A stretch of 64,000 bases of DNA from Micavibrio sp. UBA1850 (GCA_002338525.1 DDIM01000020.1:7964-71963), one strand, 5' to 3'. Shown: positions 45,550-54,934, counted from the stretch's first letter. Notes: generated from the sequence alone by a model not told the origin. Made by a program: numbers and translations.

Positions 45550-48198
45550 CTAAGCAGCCTCAAGTTGTTTTAGCGCAGTATCAAGCTTTTCTTTTGCGCT
45601 TAACGCATCCTGCCTGCGGTTTTGTTGCTCTTCTACAATTTCAGCAGGCGCATTTTCAACAAACTTCTTGTTGTCGAGCTTTTGAGATATCTTTTTGATT
45701 TCAACCTCAAGCTTGCCTATTTCTTTTTGCAGGCGCTCACGCTCTTTGTCGAGGTCGATTAACTCGGCAATAGGAAGTATGAGTGTTGTGTCTTCGACAA
45801 CTGTTTGCAATGCCCCTTTAGGCGCATCCTCTACCATCTCGACACTCTCTAAGCGTGCAAGACGCATGATTGCTTCTTCGTACTGCGAAAATCGTGTTTT
45901 GATTTGTGACGAGGCGTCTTTGTATTGAAGCGCAATTTTGGCTTTTGCCGGTACATTCATATCTGCGCGGACACTTCTGATCTCAGATATTACATTCAAA
46001 ACCCAATTTAAATCATTGGAAGCAGAGTCATTTTTTGGAATAGAGCTGTAATCTGGCCATGCAGAGGCAATGAGCCTTTTCCCATGTCGGTCACCAAGTG
46101 AACCATACAATTCTTCAGTAATATATGGCATGAAAGGGTTGAGAAGTATAAGAATTTGATCAAGAACCCATGCGGCCGTTACGCGTGTTTCTGTGGCGAT
46201 TTCATCATCGCGATCAAACACTGGTTTAATTAACTCTACATACCAGTCACAAAAAGTATTCCATGAGAATTGGTAAAGTCCTAAAGCAGCATCATTATAT
46301 TTAAACTCATCCAATGCGCTTTCGACTGTTTGTTTTGTATTCACAAGCTCGGAGATGATCCATTGATTCGTAGGATCTTTTACATTTGCAGGTTCAAAAC
46401 CTTCAACGGGTACGCACCCGTTCATTTCACAAAAACGTGATGCATTCCAAAGCTTGGTTGCATAGTTCCTGTAACCTTCAACGCGTTGCTCTGAAATACG
46501 AATATCTCTTCCTTGTGCTGCCATCGCAGTTAGCGCAAAACGAACGGCGTCTGTTCCGTATTTTTCGATAAGATCAAGCGGGTCAACAACGTTCCCTTTT
46601 GATTTGGACATTTTCTGCCCCTTCTCATCCCTGACAAGCGCGTGCATGTAGACGGTTTTAAAAGGAACTTCACCCATAAAATGAATACCCATCATCATCA
46701 TGCGTGCCACCCAGAAGAAGATGATATCGAAACTAGTAATCAGCACATCACCTGGATAGTATTTATCAAGCTCGGGCGTTTTATTCGGCCATCCTAATGT
46801 CGAAAATGGCCAAAGTGCGGATGAAAACCATGTGTCGAGAACGTCTTCATCGCGGCGCAGTATAACACGCTGTCCATGGCTTTCTTCTGCTTGCGCGAGC
46901 GCTTCTTCCTCGGTTTCTGCAACGTAAATCTCGTTGTTTGGGCCATACCAAGCAGGAATTTGGTGTCCCCACCATAGCTGACGCGAGATGCACCATGGCT
47001 GAATATTATCAAGCCATGCAAAATATGTGTTTTCCCATTGTTTAGGCACGAACTTGGTTTTACCAGAGCGCACAGCCTCAAGCGCCGGTTGCGCCATCGT
47101 TTTGGCGTCAACATACCATTGCTCTGTCAAAAACGGTTCAACAACTGTTGTTTTACTTTTTTCATCATAAGGAACAGTGTGTTTAATGTCTTCTACACGG
47201 TTAAGAAGCTCTAACTCCTCCAATTCAGACAAAACTTTCTTACGCGCATCAAAACGCTCCATCCCAATATATTCTTCAGGTGCTGCATCACTAATATGAG
47301 CCGTTTTATCCAAGATATTGATGACAGGTAAATCGTGACGCTCACCAACTTCAAAATCGTTAAAATCGTGGGCCGGCGTAATTTTTACCGCGCCTGTCCC
47401 CTTTTCAGGGTCGCAATATTCATCCGCAATAATCGGCACTGGACGATTGACGATAGGCACTACGGCATATTTACCAATAAGGTCTTTATAGCGCTCGTCT
47501 TCTGGGTGAACAGCAATGGCTGTATCGCCGAGTAGCGTTTCTGGTCGTGTTGTTCCAACGGTGATGTAAAGCTCGTTTTCACCTTCTAATGGATAGTCAA
47601 TGTACCACATGTGACCCTTCACTTCTTTTTGCTCAACCTCAAGGTCAGACAAAACAGTTTGTGTCTTAGGATCCCAGTTTACGAGTTTGTTAGCTCTGTA
47701 TATTAGTTTTTCATTATAAAGCTGAACAAATACCTTACGAACAGCATCAGACAAACCATCATCCATGGTAAAACGTTCGCGCCCCCAATCAGGCGTTGTT
47801 CCTAGACGCTTTAGCTGGCTTACAATGTTGTCTTTACATTGTCCCTTCCATTCCCACGCGCGCTCCATGAACCCTTCACGGCCAAGTTTTTGACGTGTTG
47901 TACCTTCTGCTGCCAATTGACGGTCAAGCACCATATGAACAGCAATCGAGGCATGGTCAGTTCCCGGTTGCCACAAGGCATCCTTGCCCTTCATGCGGTT
48001 ATAACGCACCAATATATCTTGCAATGTGTGATTGAGGGCATGACCAATATGAAGGCTTCCTGTCACATTAGGTGGCGGCATCATAATTGTAAACGGATCT
48101 GCATCAGAGCTTGGCTGCGCGGCGAAAATTCCAGAAGCTTCCCACTCTTTGTAGTATTTTTCTTCTACAGATTTAGGGTCAAAGGTTTTGTCCAGCAT
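45550..48198 (-). CDS. valS: Valyl-tRNA synthetase
   Basis: Class I synthetase that charges tRNA-Val. The 882-aa protein has PPPNVTGSLHIGHAL (HIGH at 50-53), the editing domain with VGTTRPETLLGDTAIAVHP, KMSKSKGNVVDPLD, and the C-terminal coiled coil (KERERLQKEIGKLEVEIKKI) that binds the tRNA elbow. Start ATG 48198. popZ ends 45 nt upstream on the same strand. Confidence 0.98.
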   Translation of the reverse strand: MLDKTFDPKSVEEKYYKEWEASGIFAAQPSSDADPFTIMMPPPNVTGSLHIGHALNHTLQDILVRYNRMKGKDALWQPGTDHASIAVHMVLDRQLAAEGTTRQKLGREGFMERAWEWKGQCKDNIVSQLKRLGTTPDWGRERFTMDDGLSDAVRKVFVQLYNEKLIYRANKLVNWDPKTQTVLSDLEVEQKEVKGHMWYIDYPLEGENELYITVGTTRPETLLGDTAIAVHPEDERYKDLIGKYAVVPIVNRPVPIIADEYCDPEKGTGAVKITPAHDFNDFEVGERHDLPVINILDKTAHISDAAPEEYIGMERFDARKKVLSELEELELLNRVEDIKHTVPYDEKSKTTVVEPFLTEQWYVDAKTMAQPALEAVRSGKTKFVPKQWENTYFAWLDNIQPWCISRQLWWGHQIPAWYGPNNEIYVAETEEEALAQAEESHGQRVILRRDEDVLDTWFSSALWPFSTLGWPNKTPELDKYYPGDVLITSFDIIFFWVARMMMMGIHFMGEVPFKTVYMHALVRDEKGQKMSKSKGNVVDPLDLIEKYGTDAVRFALTAMAAQGRDIRISEQRVEGYRNYATKLWNASRFCEMNGCVPVEGFEPANVKDPTNQWIISELVNTKQTVESALDEFKYNDAALGLYQFSWNTFCDWYVELIKPVFDRDDEIATETRVTAAWVLDQILILLNPFMPYITEELYGSLGDRHGKRLIASAWPDYSSIPKNDSASNDLNWVLNVISEIRSVRADMNVPAKAKIALQYKDASSQIKTRFSQYEEAIMRLARLESVEMVEDAPKGALQTVVEDTTLILPIAELIDLDKERERLQKEIGKLEVEIKKISQKLDNKKFVENAPAEIVEEQQNRRQDALSAKEKLDTALKQLEAA

Positions 48199-48243
48199 CT
48201 CACTATCCTTGCTGTTAAAAAATTGTTCATATACGTGGTATTT

Positions 48244-48849
48244 TTAGCTGTCTTTAGCGTGACGAGCAAGTTTTTCTAGCTCTTTTTCGACGAGGACTTC
48301 AACAATATTAGGCATATTTGTATCTATCCATTCGCGTAGCATCGGGCGAAGCATGTCTTTGACGATTTCTTCTAGTGTGATGTTGTCATGCATTTTTGAA
48401 AGGGCAACATTTTCAGATAATTTCGAAAACGCACCAACGGTTGACGTTGCTACAGCTTTAGATACGATTTCACTCTTATAATCATCTATCGTCTCATCTT
48501 CAAAACCGTCTTCGATATCTTCAATGGCTTGATCGAAATCATCTTGCATATCTTCTTCAGGCTCGCTTGGTGTTTGATCTACTTGCATTGAAGGTGTTAA
48601 ATCAAACGCATCATCTTCTACTTCTACTTCTTCTTCAGCCACAGACTCAGGTGTTGGCTCAGGCTCGGGCGTTGGCTGCGGTTCTTCTTCAGCCACAGGC
48701 TCGGGCGTTGGTTCTTGTTCCTGAACTGGTGCAGCCTCTTTTACTTCGCCGTTTGTATCATTTGGAGCGTCGTCATCATCTGAAATGATTTGACGAATTG
48801 ACGCCAAAATTTCTTCAATGGATGGGTCTTGTTCTTGAGTATCAGCCAT
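48244..48849 (-). CDS. popZ: Polar organizing protein PopZ (DUF2497)
   Basis: Forms a condensate at the cell pole that tethers ParB/centromere and signalling proteins in alphaproteobacteria. The 201 aa show the three-part plan: N-terminal helix DPSIEEILASIRQIISDDDD that binds clients, a long acidic Pro/Glu-rich disordered spacer (about 25-125, with repeated PEPVAEEE, PTPEPEP), and the C-terminal helices (LEEIVKDMLRPMLREWIDTNMPNIVEVLVEKELEKLARH) that oligomerise. It precedes valS, as is usual. Confidence 0.93.
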   Translation of the reverse strand: MADTQEQDPSIEEILASIRQIISDDDDAPNDTNGEVKEAAPVQEQEPTPEPVAEEEPQPTPEPEPTPESVAEEEVEVEDDAFDLTPSMQVDQTPSEPEEDMQDDFDQAIEDIEDGFEDETIDDYKSEIVSKAVATSTVGAFSKLSENVALSKMHDNITLEEIVKDMLRPMLREWIDTNMPNIVEVLVEKELEKLARHAKDS

Positions 48850-48956
48850 AATATATGCATCTAGTGCTTGTTTAAATTGATCTTGTTCATTGTTTAGTGT
48901 GGCTTATTGTACCTGCCTTGTCAAAGCGGGATTACGTAAGTCTTAGATAATCCACA

Positions 48957-49616
48957 TTAAAAGGCAAATTCTTTCTCTGGTTCATGTCCCAAACAGTATG
49001 GAACAGCTGACATTCCTAATTTTTCCTCTTCCAAGGTACTGTGATCAATACGTTTAACTTTTATGATCTCACCTGTAGCCAGTGGATTTGGGCGTTCAAC
49101 ATATGTCATGATTCCATCATATGAAAGCTGTTCTATCAGGCTCATAGGTTGAGCATATGTGGCACCACATAACAATATCTTTGAAAAAGGCGCGTGCGCC
49201 TTGTCTCCTTGAGATAACCCTCCCTGAATAGAGACAATGTTCATCATGTCTAACTCTTCGTACACTTCATCAGAGAATGCCAAGGCATGAGGGTCTTCTT
49301 CAACACGCACAACCGTAGACACCATAGGCGAAAGAATGGCTGCGGCGTAGCCACTTATATCCCCTAAACATAACACAACATCATCAACAGACAGATCAAG
49401 AGCTTGTATTTGTTTTGCGAGCGTCATGTTTTCAATAATAACTCGGCCATTAGGCAAAAAGATGTCTTCGTCTTTATAACATGTATGTTTGAAAGCTTCT
49501 GGCAGGAACAATTCTTTTGGGATTGTACCAAAGATTTCCAAAATAGCGCGGTCTGTAATTGTGTTGGGGGCAAGCTGGCTATCTACCATGGCTTTGCGGG
49601 CTGTCGCATAACTCAT
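48957..49616 (-). CDS. Protein-L-isoaspartate O-methyltransferase-like protein, divergent
   Basis: A 219-aa Rossmann methyltransferase of the PCMT family. The N terminus (SYATARKAMVDSQLAPNTITDRAIL) and LPNGRVIIENMTLAKQIQAL match the alphaproteobacterial branch. The SAM loop, usually a DxGxGSGY-like pattern, reads LCLGDISGYAAA, so two conserved glycines are altered and repair activity is uncertain. It lies upstream of popZ-valS on the same strand. In related genomes tolC is often between this gene and popZ; here there is only a 107-nt gap. Confidence 0.82.
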   Translation of the reverse strand: MSYATARKAMVDSQLAPNTITDRAILEIFGTIPKELFLPEAFKHTCYKDEDIFLPNGRVIIENMTLAKQIQALDLSVDDVVLCLGDISGYAAAILSPMVSTVVRVEEDPHALAFSDEVYEELDMMNIVSIQGGLSQGDKAHAPFSKILLCGATYAQPMSLIEQLSYDGIMTYVERPNPLATGEIIKVKRIDHSTLEEEKLGMSAVPYCLGHEPEKEFAF

Positions 49617-49783
49617 TTTTATGACCTTAGTGTTTTTGTCTGTTATTTATTTTTTAAATTAGGCAATGATTCCTGTTAAGAAACATAATTATGCCTCTCT
49701 TTTTACTTTATATTGATTAAATTGAATAGAGTTATTGATAAATTTATTTGATGGTGCTAAATACACAAACATATTTTGAAGGT

Positions 49784-49857
49784 GGCGCGGTGGCAGAGTG
49801 GCTATGTAGCGGACTGCAACTCCGTGTACGCCGGTTCGATTCCGGCCCGTGCCTCCA
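49784..49857 (+). tRNA. tRNA-Cys (GCA)
   Basis: Full cloverleaf of 74 nt with CCA encoded. Acceptor GGCGCGG pairs with CCGTGCC (one G-T), anticodon GCA is at 49816-49818, TPsiC arm GGTTCGATTCC is normal, and the discriminator is T (U73), as expected for tRNA-Cys. Confidence 0.97.
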
Positions 49858-49986
49858 TTTTCTTCTGCTGTTTTGCTTGTCTTTTAGAAAAAAGTAAAAA
49901 AAAACAGAATAAACAGAAGATTTAAAATTGACACTGTGTGAAATATCTGTATTTTTACACTCGATTTACCACATACCCCACGGTAT

Positions 49987-50061
49987 TCCTCAGTAGCTCA
50001 GTGGTAGAGCAGACGACTGTTAATCGTCCGGTCGCTGGTTCGAATCCGGCCTGAGGAGCCA
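49987..50061 (+). tRNA. tRNA-Asn (GTT), attachment site of the island
   Basis: A 75-nt cloverleaf with CCA encoded. Acceptor TCCTCAG pairs with CTGAGGA, anticodon GTT at 50019-50021, T arm TTCGAAT. The recombinase gene reads into it from the right on the other strand and stops in the anticodon, and a 10-bp copy of the tRNA end recurs at 56216. The tRNA is left intact by the insertion. Confidence 0.97.
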
Positions 50062-51522
50062 TTTTTTACAACCATCAAAATCAATAAATAGATTGAACGG
50101 TGTCTTCAAAGTATACCGTAGCTTTGAGCCTTCCAGCTCCAAGTTCGAAAACAGGTATCCCATCAACTGCCGTTTTTCATCGGTTGTCGAACGGTCAAAA
50201 ATTTCAGCGGCCTTAGATGCAAGCGTAACCAGTGTGGTGACTGCGATTCTGAATTGTTCGTCACCGGCATGATGACGTTCCAGTAATTCGTTAATTTCAT
50301 GCCTGCGCTGGATAAGCTGACCATGCTTTCTGTCATACATATCCTTTGTAATACTCTTATCCAGATATTCGTCCAAAAGCACATCTAGGCGTTTTGTAAC
50401 CAATTCGCTTTCTTTGGTTAAGCTCTTTACGGAAACTTGGTGATAATCTTTTTCAGATTGGTGCGTCTTTTTAAGCTGCTCTGTAATTTCAGCCAAAACG
50501 GCTTGTGGTATTTGTATTGATTTGAAAACATCTCTGATTTGCTCCATCACAAGTTTTTCGTTCGTCCAGATTTTCTTATCAGGATTAACGGGGTCACGGC
50601 TTATCAAATAGATGTGCTTGCCCTTCTTAATATCGCAAAACACCATTCTGCCCGATACAGAGCATTTGATAAGCCCACGAAGGATGAACGGGTACTTTGT
50701 TTCATTTATAGCCTGTGTCCGCCCTCTGCCCGTTCTAATGGCTTCACAGGTATCAAACAGCTCTTTGCTTATCAGGGTTTCGTATTTGTGAGGGTGCAGC
50801 TCATTTTTAACGCGCATCATGCCGTAATAAAATGGATTTTGGATAAGGTCATGCAAGCTTTGATTGCTTACAGGATTGTTCTTGCGGGAACGAAGCCCCC
50901 ATTCCTTGGCTTTACGCCCCAATTCAGCCAGTGAGTAAACACCTGTGGCATATTCTTCAAAAAACTTTTTAATCAGATAGGCGCGTTCAGTATCCAAAAA
51001 GATAGTTTTGCCGCCTGTCATTGCATCAATAGCGTTTATATAACCAAGTGGTGCTGGCCCACTCCATTCCCCTTTGGCTACCTTGTGCCTGATACTGCGC
51101 TTTACATTGTCCGACAATGAATCGGTATAAGATTGCGCCATCATTACACTCATGTTCCAAGCCATTTTTTGAAATGCATTAGAGTCCTTAGAAACAACGT
51201 TTGCTTCCTTAACAAAATGTACTTCGAGCATGTCTTTTTGTATCAAGTCATCTAGGATCGGGGTTTCTCTAAAACTGCGTTGCAAACGGTCTACTGTGTC
51301 TACAATGACAGCCACGCGCTCTTTTTGTGCTTTGATAAATTCAATCATGCGCATAAATTCAGGGCGTTCGCCTTTTGTAGACGATTCAATGATTGTGTAT
51401 TGCTTGATTATCTCCAAGCCTTTGCGGTCTGCATACAACCGCAAATTTGCAACCTGCGCTTCAAGCGAATGACCATCTTCCTGCTCTTTGGTGGATACAC
51501 GGGCCAAAATTACAGCTTTCAT
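50020..51522 (-). CDS. Large serine recombinase / integrase
   Basis: Site-specific recombinase presumed to move the island. The 500 aa begin with the resolvase domain: catalytic Ser in LARVSTKEQEDG and the arginine region DTVDRLQRSF, then the recombinase domain (about 160-260, APLGYINA, LIQNPFYYGMMRV), a ribbon region where the usual CxxC reads KCSVSG, so zinc binding is reduced, and a coiled coil. AGGAGG precedes ATG 51522. The last 13 residues (from Trp488) are read from the complement of tRNA-Asn, and the stop codon lies over the anticodon. These residues are set by the integration site; in the predicted circular form the frame gets another C terminus from 56215-56132. Confidence 0.93.
   Translation of the reverse strand: MKAVILARVSTKEQEDGHSLEAQVANLRLYADRKGLEIIKQYTIIESSTKGERPEFMRMIEFIKAQKERVAVIVDTVDRLQRSFRETPILDDLIQKDMLEVHFVKEANVVSKDSNAFQKMAWNMSVMMAQSYTDSLSDNVKRSIRHKVAKGEWSGPAPLGYINAIDAMTGGKTIFLDTERAYLIKKFFEEYATGVYSLAELGRKAKEWGLRSRKNNPVSNQSLHDLIQNPFYYGMMRVKNELHPHKYETLISKELFDTCEAIRTGRGRTQAINETKYPFILRGLIKCSVSGRMVFCDIKKGKHIYLISRDPVNPDKKIWTNEKLVMEQIRDVFKSIQIPQAVLAEITEQLKKTHQSEKDYHQVSVKSLTKESELVTKRLDVLLDEYLDKSITKDMYDRKHGQLIQRRHEINELLERHHAGDEQFRIAVTTLVTLASKAAEIFDRSTTDEKRQLMGYLFSNLELEGSKLRYTLKTPFNLFIDFDGCKKWLLRPDSNQRPDD
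50056..50065 (+). repeat. Candidate att core, left copy (GAGCCATTTT)
   Basis: Covers the last bases of tRNA-Asn and the first bases beyond it. An identical 10-mer stands at 56216-56225. Flanks differ at once on both sides, as expected for a short core of a serine recombinase. Confidence 0.45.
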
Positions 51523-51532
51523 ATTTACCTCC

Positions 51533-53209
51533 TTAAACTATCCTTCCTCCACAGAAAGAACGGCCTTTTTTATTAATAGCTCTTTCCCTCTTGCCAATTG
51601 CACGTTGAATTTCTTTTGAAAACGCATCATCGGATTTATACTTTTGTTCTAGCTCCTGTGTTGCGCCCATTTCTATTAAAGCATCTATCGCTGATCCACC
51701 GAGCGAGCCTTTGTAGCCAACATTCTCTACCAATTGAAAAAGAGCAGATTTTGATGGCAATGCTTCTTTTCCTAAACGGCACAAACCAATTACCGATGCA
51801 ATTGGCGCATCGCCAAGTTCCCTTAGCTTATCTCTTCGGGAATTATAACCGGTATCATTCCATGCCTCCTCATATTCATTAAGAATTTGAATGTAATAAG
51901 GGATCGCTCGCGTTCCACCATCGCCTAGCCTAATGACTGCGCCATAAGCCCGTTCTCGCAATATGTTATCTTGGACGATCTGTTCTAATTGAGTGTAAAT
52001 ACTGGCAGCATCTCCATCAGGCAAAAAACGAATTGCCCTAGCAGCCTCTTCTATATTTTTCCTGCGTAAAATACGGTTAGCCAACTCTTGCGCAAACTCC
52101 TGTGGTACTGATCCCCTTTTATCGCCCCACAACCATGTAAAATTACTCAAATGGAACCATTCGGAGGTACGATCATCTTTCAAAGCCTCTATAACTAATT
52201 TCATATCATCATCGGTTGGCATCTTTCTGTTCAAATAAAGGTCACCAAGGTGGTTTCCTATCATATCCAAGCCAGCAGTATTGCTTTCAGCTTCGCTTTC
52301 CAGCGCATCTTTTACAAGTTGCTTTGTATCAATTTTAGCAGGCTCAATTGGCTTCAAGGCTTTTCCGAAAATCTCCTCCATTTGAAGCTTAAATTCTTGG
52401 ATAGGATTACCGTACGATGGACCGGGGTTATTTATTGCTAGTCTAGTATGGTAAAAACCTGAGGTAGGACGCCCTCCGCTTGCTGCAAAGATAGGACCAA
52501 CAACTAAAGGATAGGCAAAAGGTTGAGCAGATATTTCACTAAAACGATATATCCTTTGAAAACTATTATCCTTATTTTTTAGTAATTCAATGTAATTGAC
52601 AAAATATACTTGTCGCTCCAAGCTTTTGAAGTCCTGATATTTGCTATTATGTGTGATTTTACCGTGAAAGAAGATTACGTCTGCATCGGATAATGGTGAT
52701 ACTTTCTTGACCAGACAGTCACCAGCCGCAATGCGACTTTCAACATTTGCGACAGCAATTTTGCCCCAACGTTTAGAAATTACGTATTTATTAGTGCAAT
52801 TGTTCCCTTGTTCAATCACATAAGAAACTACAGTGTTATTCATTTGATTATTTAGCACTGTTTTAGGGTCTGTAATAACAAGAACTTTCTTGGCTGCTTG
52901 ATTGTATAGCAGTCGTTGGCATAAGGCATTACACGCATCGCCATGTCTTGCATATTGACCACTATACACAGCCATTGTGTCAGGTATCGTAAACTCACTA
53001 TTTAGTGGTACGTCCAAACGCGCAAATTCTTCTACTTTTTTCAGTATGGGCTTATTTAGCTGGTAAGAAAACAGGCATCCCAAACCAAGTAAAGCAACTA
53101 AAGAAACTAATGTTGGTAACGGCACTTTTATTAGTTTCAACAGAGCACCCAATAAAAAGGCTACAGGGACATACACAAATGCAACTGCAATTAACGTTAT
53201 AATATTCAC
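51533..53209 (-). CDS. Membrane-anchored protein with HEAT-like repeats, unknown; island cargo
   Basis: A 558-aa protein. Two hydrophobic helices at the N terminus (ITLIAVAFVYVPVAFLLGALL and LPTLVSLVALLGLGCLFSY) are followed by a mixed region of about 280 residues with several Cys (NALCQRLL, GNNCTNK, AGDCLVKK). The C-terminal 200 residues are a series of short helices resembling HEAT or Armadillo repeats (EFAQELANRILRRKN, ALPSKSALFQLVENVG, SAIDALIEMGATQELEQKY). No catalytic motif recognised. It lies between Rep and the recombinase, in the cargo position; a role in immunity, exclusion or element control are all open. Its stop is 10 nt before the recombinase start. Confidence 0.75.
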   Translation of the reverse strand: MNIITLIAVAFVYVPVAFLLGALLKLIKVPLPTLVSLVALLGLGCLFSYQLNKPILKKVEEFARLDVPLNSEFTIPDTMAVYSGQYARHGDACNALCQRLLYNQAAKKVLVITDPKTVLNNQMNNTVVSYVIEQGNNCTNKYVISKRWGKIAVANVESRIAAGDCLVKKVSPLSDADVIFFHGKITHNSKYQDFKSLERQVYFVNYIELLKNKDNSFQRIYRFSEISAQPFAYPLVVGPIFAASGGRPTSGFYHTRLAINNPGPSYGNPIQEFKLQMEEIFGKALKPIEPAKIDTKQLVKDALESEAESNTAGLDMIGNHLGDLYLNRKMPTDDDMKLVIEALKDDRTSEWFHLSNFTWLWGDKRGSVPQEFAQELANRILRRKNIEEAARAIRFLPDGDAASIYTQLEQIVQDNILRERAYGAVIRLGDGGTRAIPYYIQILNEYEEAWNDTGYNSRRDKLRELGDAPIASVIGLCRLGKEALPSKSALFQLVENVGYKGSLGGSAIDALIEMGATQELEQKYKSDDAFSKEIQRAIGKRERAINKKGRSFCGGRIV

Positions 53210-53292
53210 GTATACTCCTTCATTATTACTAATAAGAACATGACTAAAAACGAAGCTAGCTTGGCTAGAATTTATAGCGATAATTCATTTTT

Positions 53293-54444
53293 TTATGCCT
53301 TATATGTTTTCAGCAAATCTTCATTCACAATATCTTGTTTTGTCAGGGGTATAAACTCCTTTAATTGTTTTTTTACAGCTCCAAGCATTGCAAAGCGCGG
53401 AGATTTAGTATCTTGCTCTAATTTTTTGACATCAGCTTTTAGGCGATAAAACTGGCTGTTATTAAGGCCAAGTAATAGCTTTGCGCCTCTTATACCTGTT
53501 TGCTGGCAAGTTTGAACGAACCCCATCAGAGCCAAGATCGTATTCGGCCTTTTTTTGGGAAAATGCGCCCGAATGTTATCAATCAGCTTTTCACAACTTC
53601 CTGTATCAATGTTCAGAACATAAAGCCCCTTGGTTATTTCCTCCCAATAATGCATTAGAACAGCACGGGATAGGCTGGCGCAAAAAAGCTCTTTCAGTGT
53701 CATGTCACGTCTTACACCAAGGGTTTTCAAAAGACTTTTCAGTTTTCGTGATTTTAACCGTACTTCTAAACGTAACACCTCTAGTGTTTTCTGGTTTGCA
53801 AACAAATTATGCTGGCAATCATAATCCGTTTCAGCCCCACGTCCCGCGCCATATTTACTCGCCTGTTCCAAGTCTTTAACTTTGTCATAGATGGCTATTT
53901 CAAAGGTACTGGCATGATATTTAGCCATTTGTCCGCCATTGCGAAAATCGGTTTGGTTCAAATCTAACTTTGCGGTTATATCCAACTTTTGCAGCGTTTG
54001 AATAAACAAATAACAAGGCATATCTCTATCCAGTAGAATGTTTTTAGAATAATGAATTGCGTTAACCTTGGCATTGGACAGCGCATCAAAGGTGGTTTCA
54101 ATTCCCATTCTTTTTAAGCCTTCCAACAATGCCTTAAGAACGCTGTAAAAATCTTCATTTCCGTTCAGCTCTTCAAAATTATTGCCAAATATCAATTTTG
54201 GTGCTGAAAATTCAATTTTCATCCAGACGGCACTTGCATAGCCGCCAAAAGGTTTCTTAAAAACGGTTATACGGGGCAAATAGCCCTGTGCCTTTTCGGC
54301 TTTGGTTGGATTGTAATAGCATTTCACAATACCGCCATCACCAAAAAGCGGGTTGGTTAATGCTCCCACATGAGGAGTGAAGCGTTCAGGCGCATGAATG
54401 GTATAATCATCACGCTGTAAATTTATGGCAATCGTATCCAACAT
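53293..54444 (-). CDS. Replication initiation protein, filamentous-phage gpII/X (CRI) type
   Basis: A 383-aa protein that starts MLDTIAINLQRDDYTI, the usual beginning of phage and plasmid Rep proteins of the CRI/gpII family. The core is recognisable in STFEIAIYDKVKDLEQ and in LEVLRLEVRLKSRKLKSLL. The C-terminal half is a helical region with Lys-rich ends. Family members nick a double-stranded origin to start rolling-circle replication. The start overlaps the end of the SpoVG-like gene by 35 nt, which suggests coupled translation. The family call is from these motifs alone; the nicking tyrosine cannot be fixed by eye. Confidence 0.72.
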   Translation of the reverse strand: MLDTIAINLQRDDYTIHAPERFTPHVGALTNPLFGDGGIVKCYYNPTKAEKAQGYLPRITVFKKPFGGYASAVWMKIEFSAPKLIFGNNFEELNGNEDFYSVLKALLEGLKRMGIETTFDALSNAKVNAIHYSKNILLDRDMPCYLFIQTLQKLDITAKLDLNQTDFRNGGQMAKYHASTFEIAIYDKVKDLEQASKYGAGRGAETDYDCQHNLFANQKTLEVLRLEVRLKSRKLKSLLKTLGVRRDMTLKELFCASLSRAVLMHYWEEITKGLYVLNIDTGSCEKLIDNIRAHFPKKRPNTILALMGFVQTCQQTGIRGAKLLLGLNNSQFYRLKADVKKLEQDTKSPRFAMLGAVKKQLKEFIPLTKQDIVNEDLLKTYKA

Positions 54445-54715
54445 TATTACAACTTTTCTTTTTTACATCTTTAATTTTTTGGAAAACAGCTCTTTCAATA
54501 GCCTTGCTAGTCTGCCTGTTTATCGGGTGACAGATATTAAAAACTTGATTTCCCGATTTACGACTGGGGTAAGTCAATCTGTATCCAGCCCCATCAAGTC
54601 GTTCATGGATGGCGATGCCGCTAATATAAAAGTCATCCATCAAAACCAATGAAACAAAACCAATTAAACCGCCTTGTTGCTTTACAAAAGTGATATTTAC
54701 ATCGCTAATTTTCAT
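54410..54715 (-). CDS. SpoVG-like protein
   Basis: A 101-aa protein that matches SpoVG from end to end: MKISDVNITFVKQQGGLIGFVSL..., then a central LVLMDDFYISGIAIHE and the hallmark YPSRKSGNQVFNICHPINRQT followed by a C-terminal helix. SpoVG proteins bind nucleic acid and are known mainly from Firmicutes and spirochaetes and from phages and plasmids. ATG 54715 is the family start; the frame extends to 54883, but that part is the neighbour gene read in another frame. Placed between a 74-aa gene and Rep, it may act in replication or expression control of the element. Confidence 0.85.
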   Translation of the reverse strand: MKISDVNITFVKQQGGLIGFVSLVLMDDFYISGIAIHERLDGAGYRLTYPSRKSGNQVFNICHPINRQTSKAIERAVFQKIKDVKKKSCNNVGYDCHKFTA

Positions 54716-54929
54716 GTAGTGGCTTTCTATGTGGTTTCGTTGGAACAACTTGTTCACGTTCATTGATTTTGATGAGTAACGACATGAAGCCAGATAGGTT
54801 ACGGTGCGCATCCGCCGCGTCCGTTTCTGAAACGGGCTGGCCAGATATTTCGCTAAGGTGCTGTCTGAATTGTTTGTGTCCATTCATACTCGCAAGTTTA
54901 CGGGCATAACGGCAAATCAAGCGAAGCAT
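54705..54929 (-). CDS. Small protein of unknown function, island
   Basis: A 74-aa polar protein (HLSEISGQPVSETDAADAHRNLSGFMSLLIKINER) likely to be helical. No family recognised. Two starts are possible, ATG 54929 and ATG 54887, and neither has a good ribosome site. It overlaps the start of the SpoVG-like gene by 11 nt, which supports it as part of the same transcript. Confidence 0.6.
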   Translation of the reverse strand: MLRLICRYARKLASMNGHKQFRQHLSEISGQPVSETDAADAHRNLSGFMSLLIKINEREQVVPTKPHRKPLHEN

Positions 54930-54934
54930 TGATG

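Noticed and set aside
48199..48243. T-box leader upstream of valS
   Set aside because: The gap is 45 nt, too short, and T-boxes are not expected in alphaproteobacteria.
54716..54883. N-terminal extension of the SpoVG-like protein
   Set aside because: Overlaps the 74-aa gene in another frame and has no SpoVG similarity.
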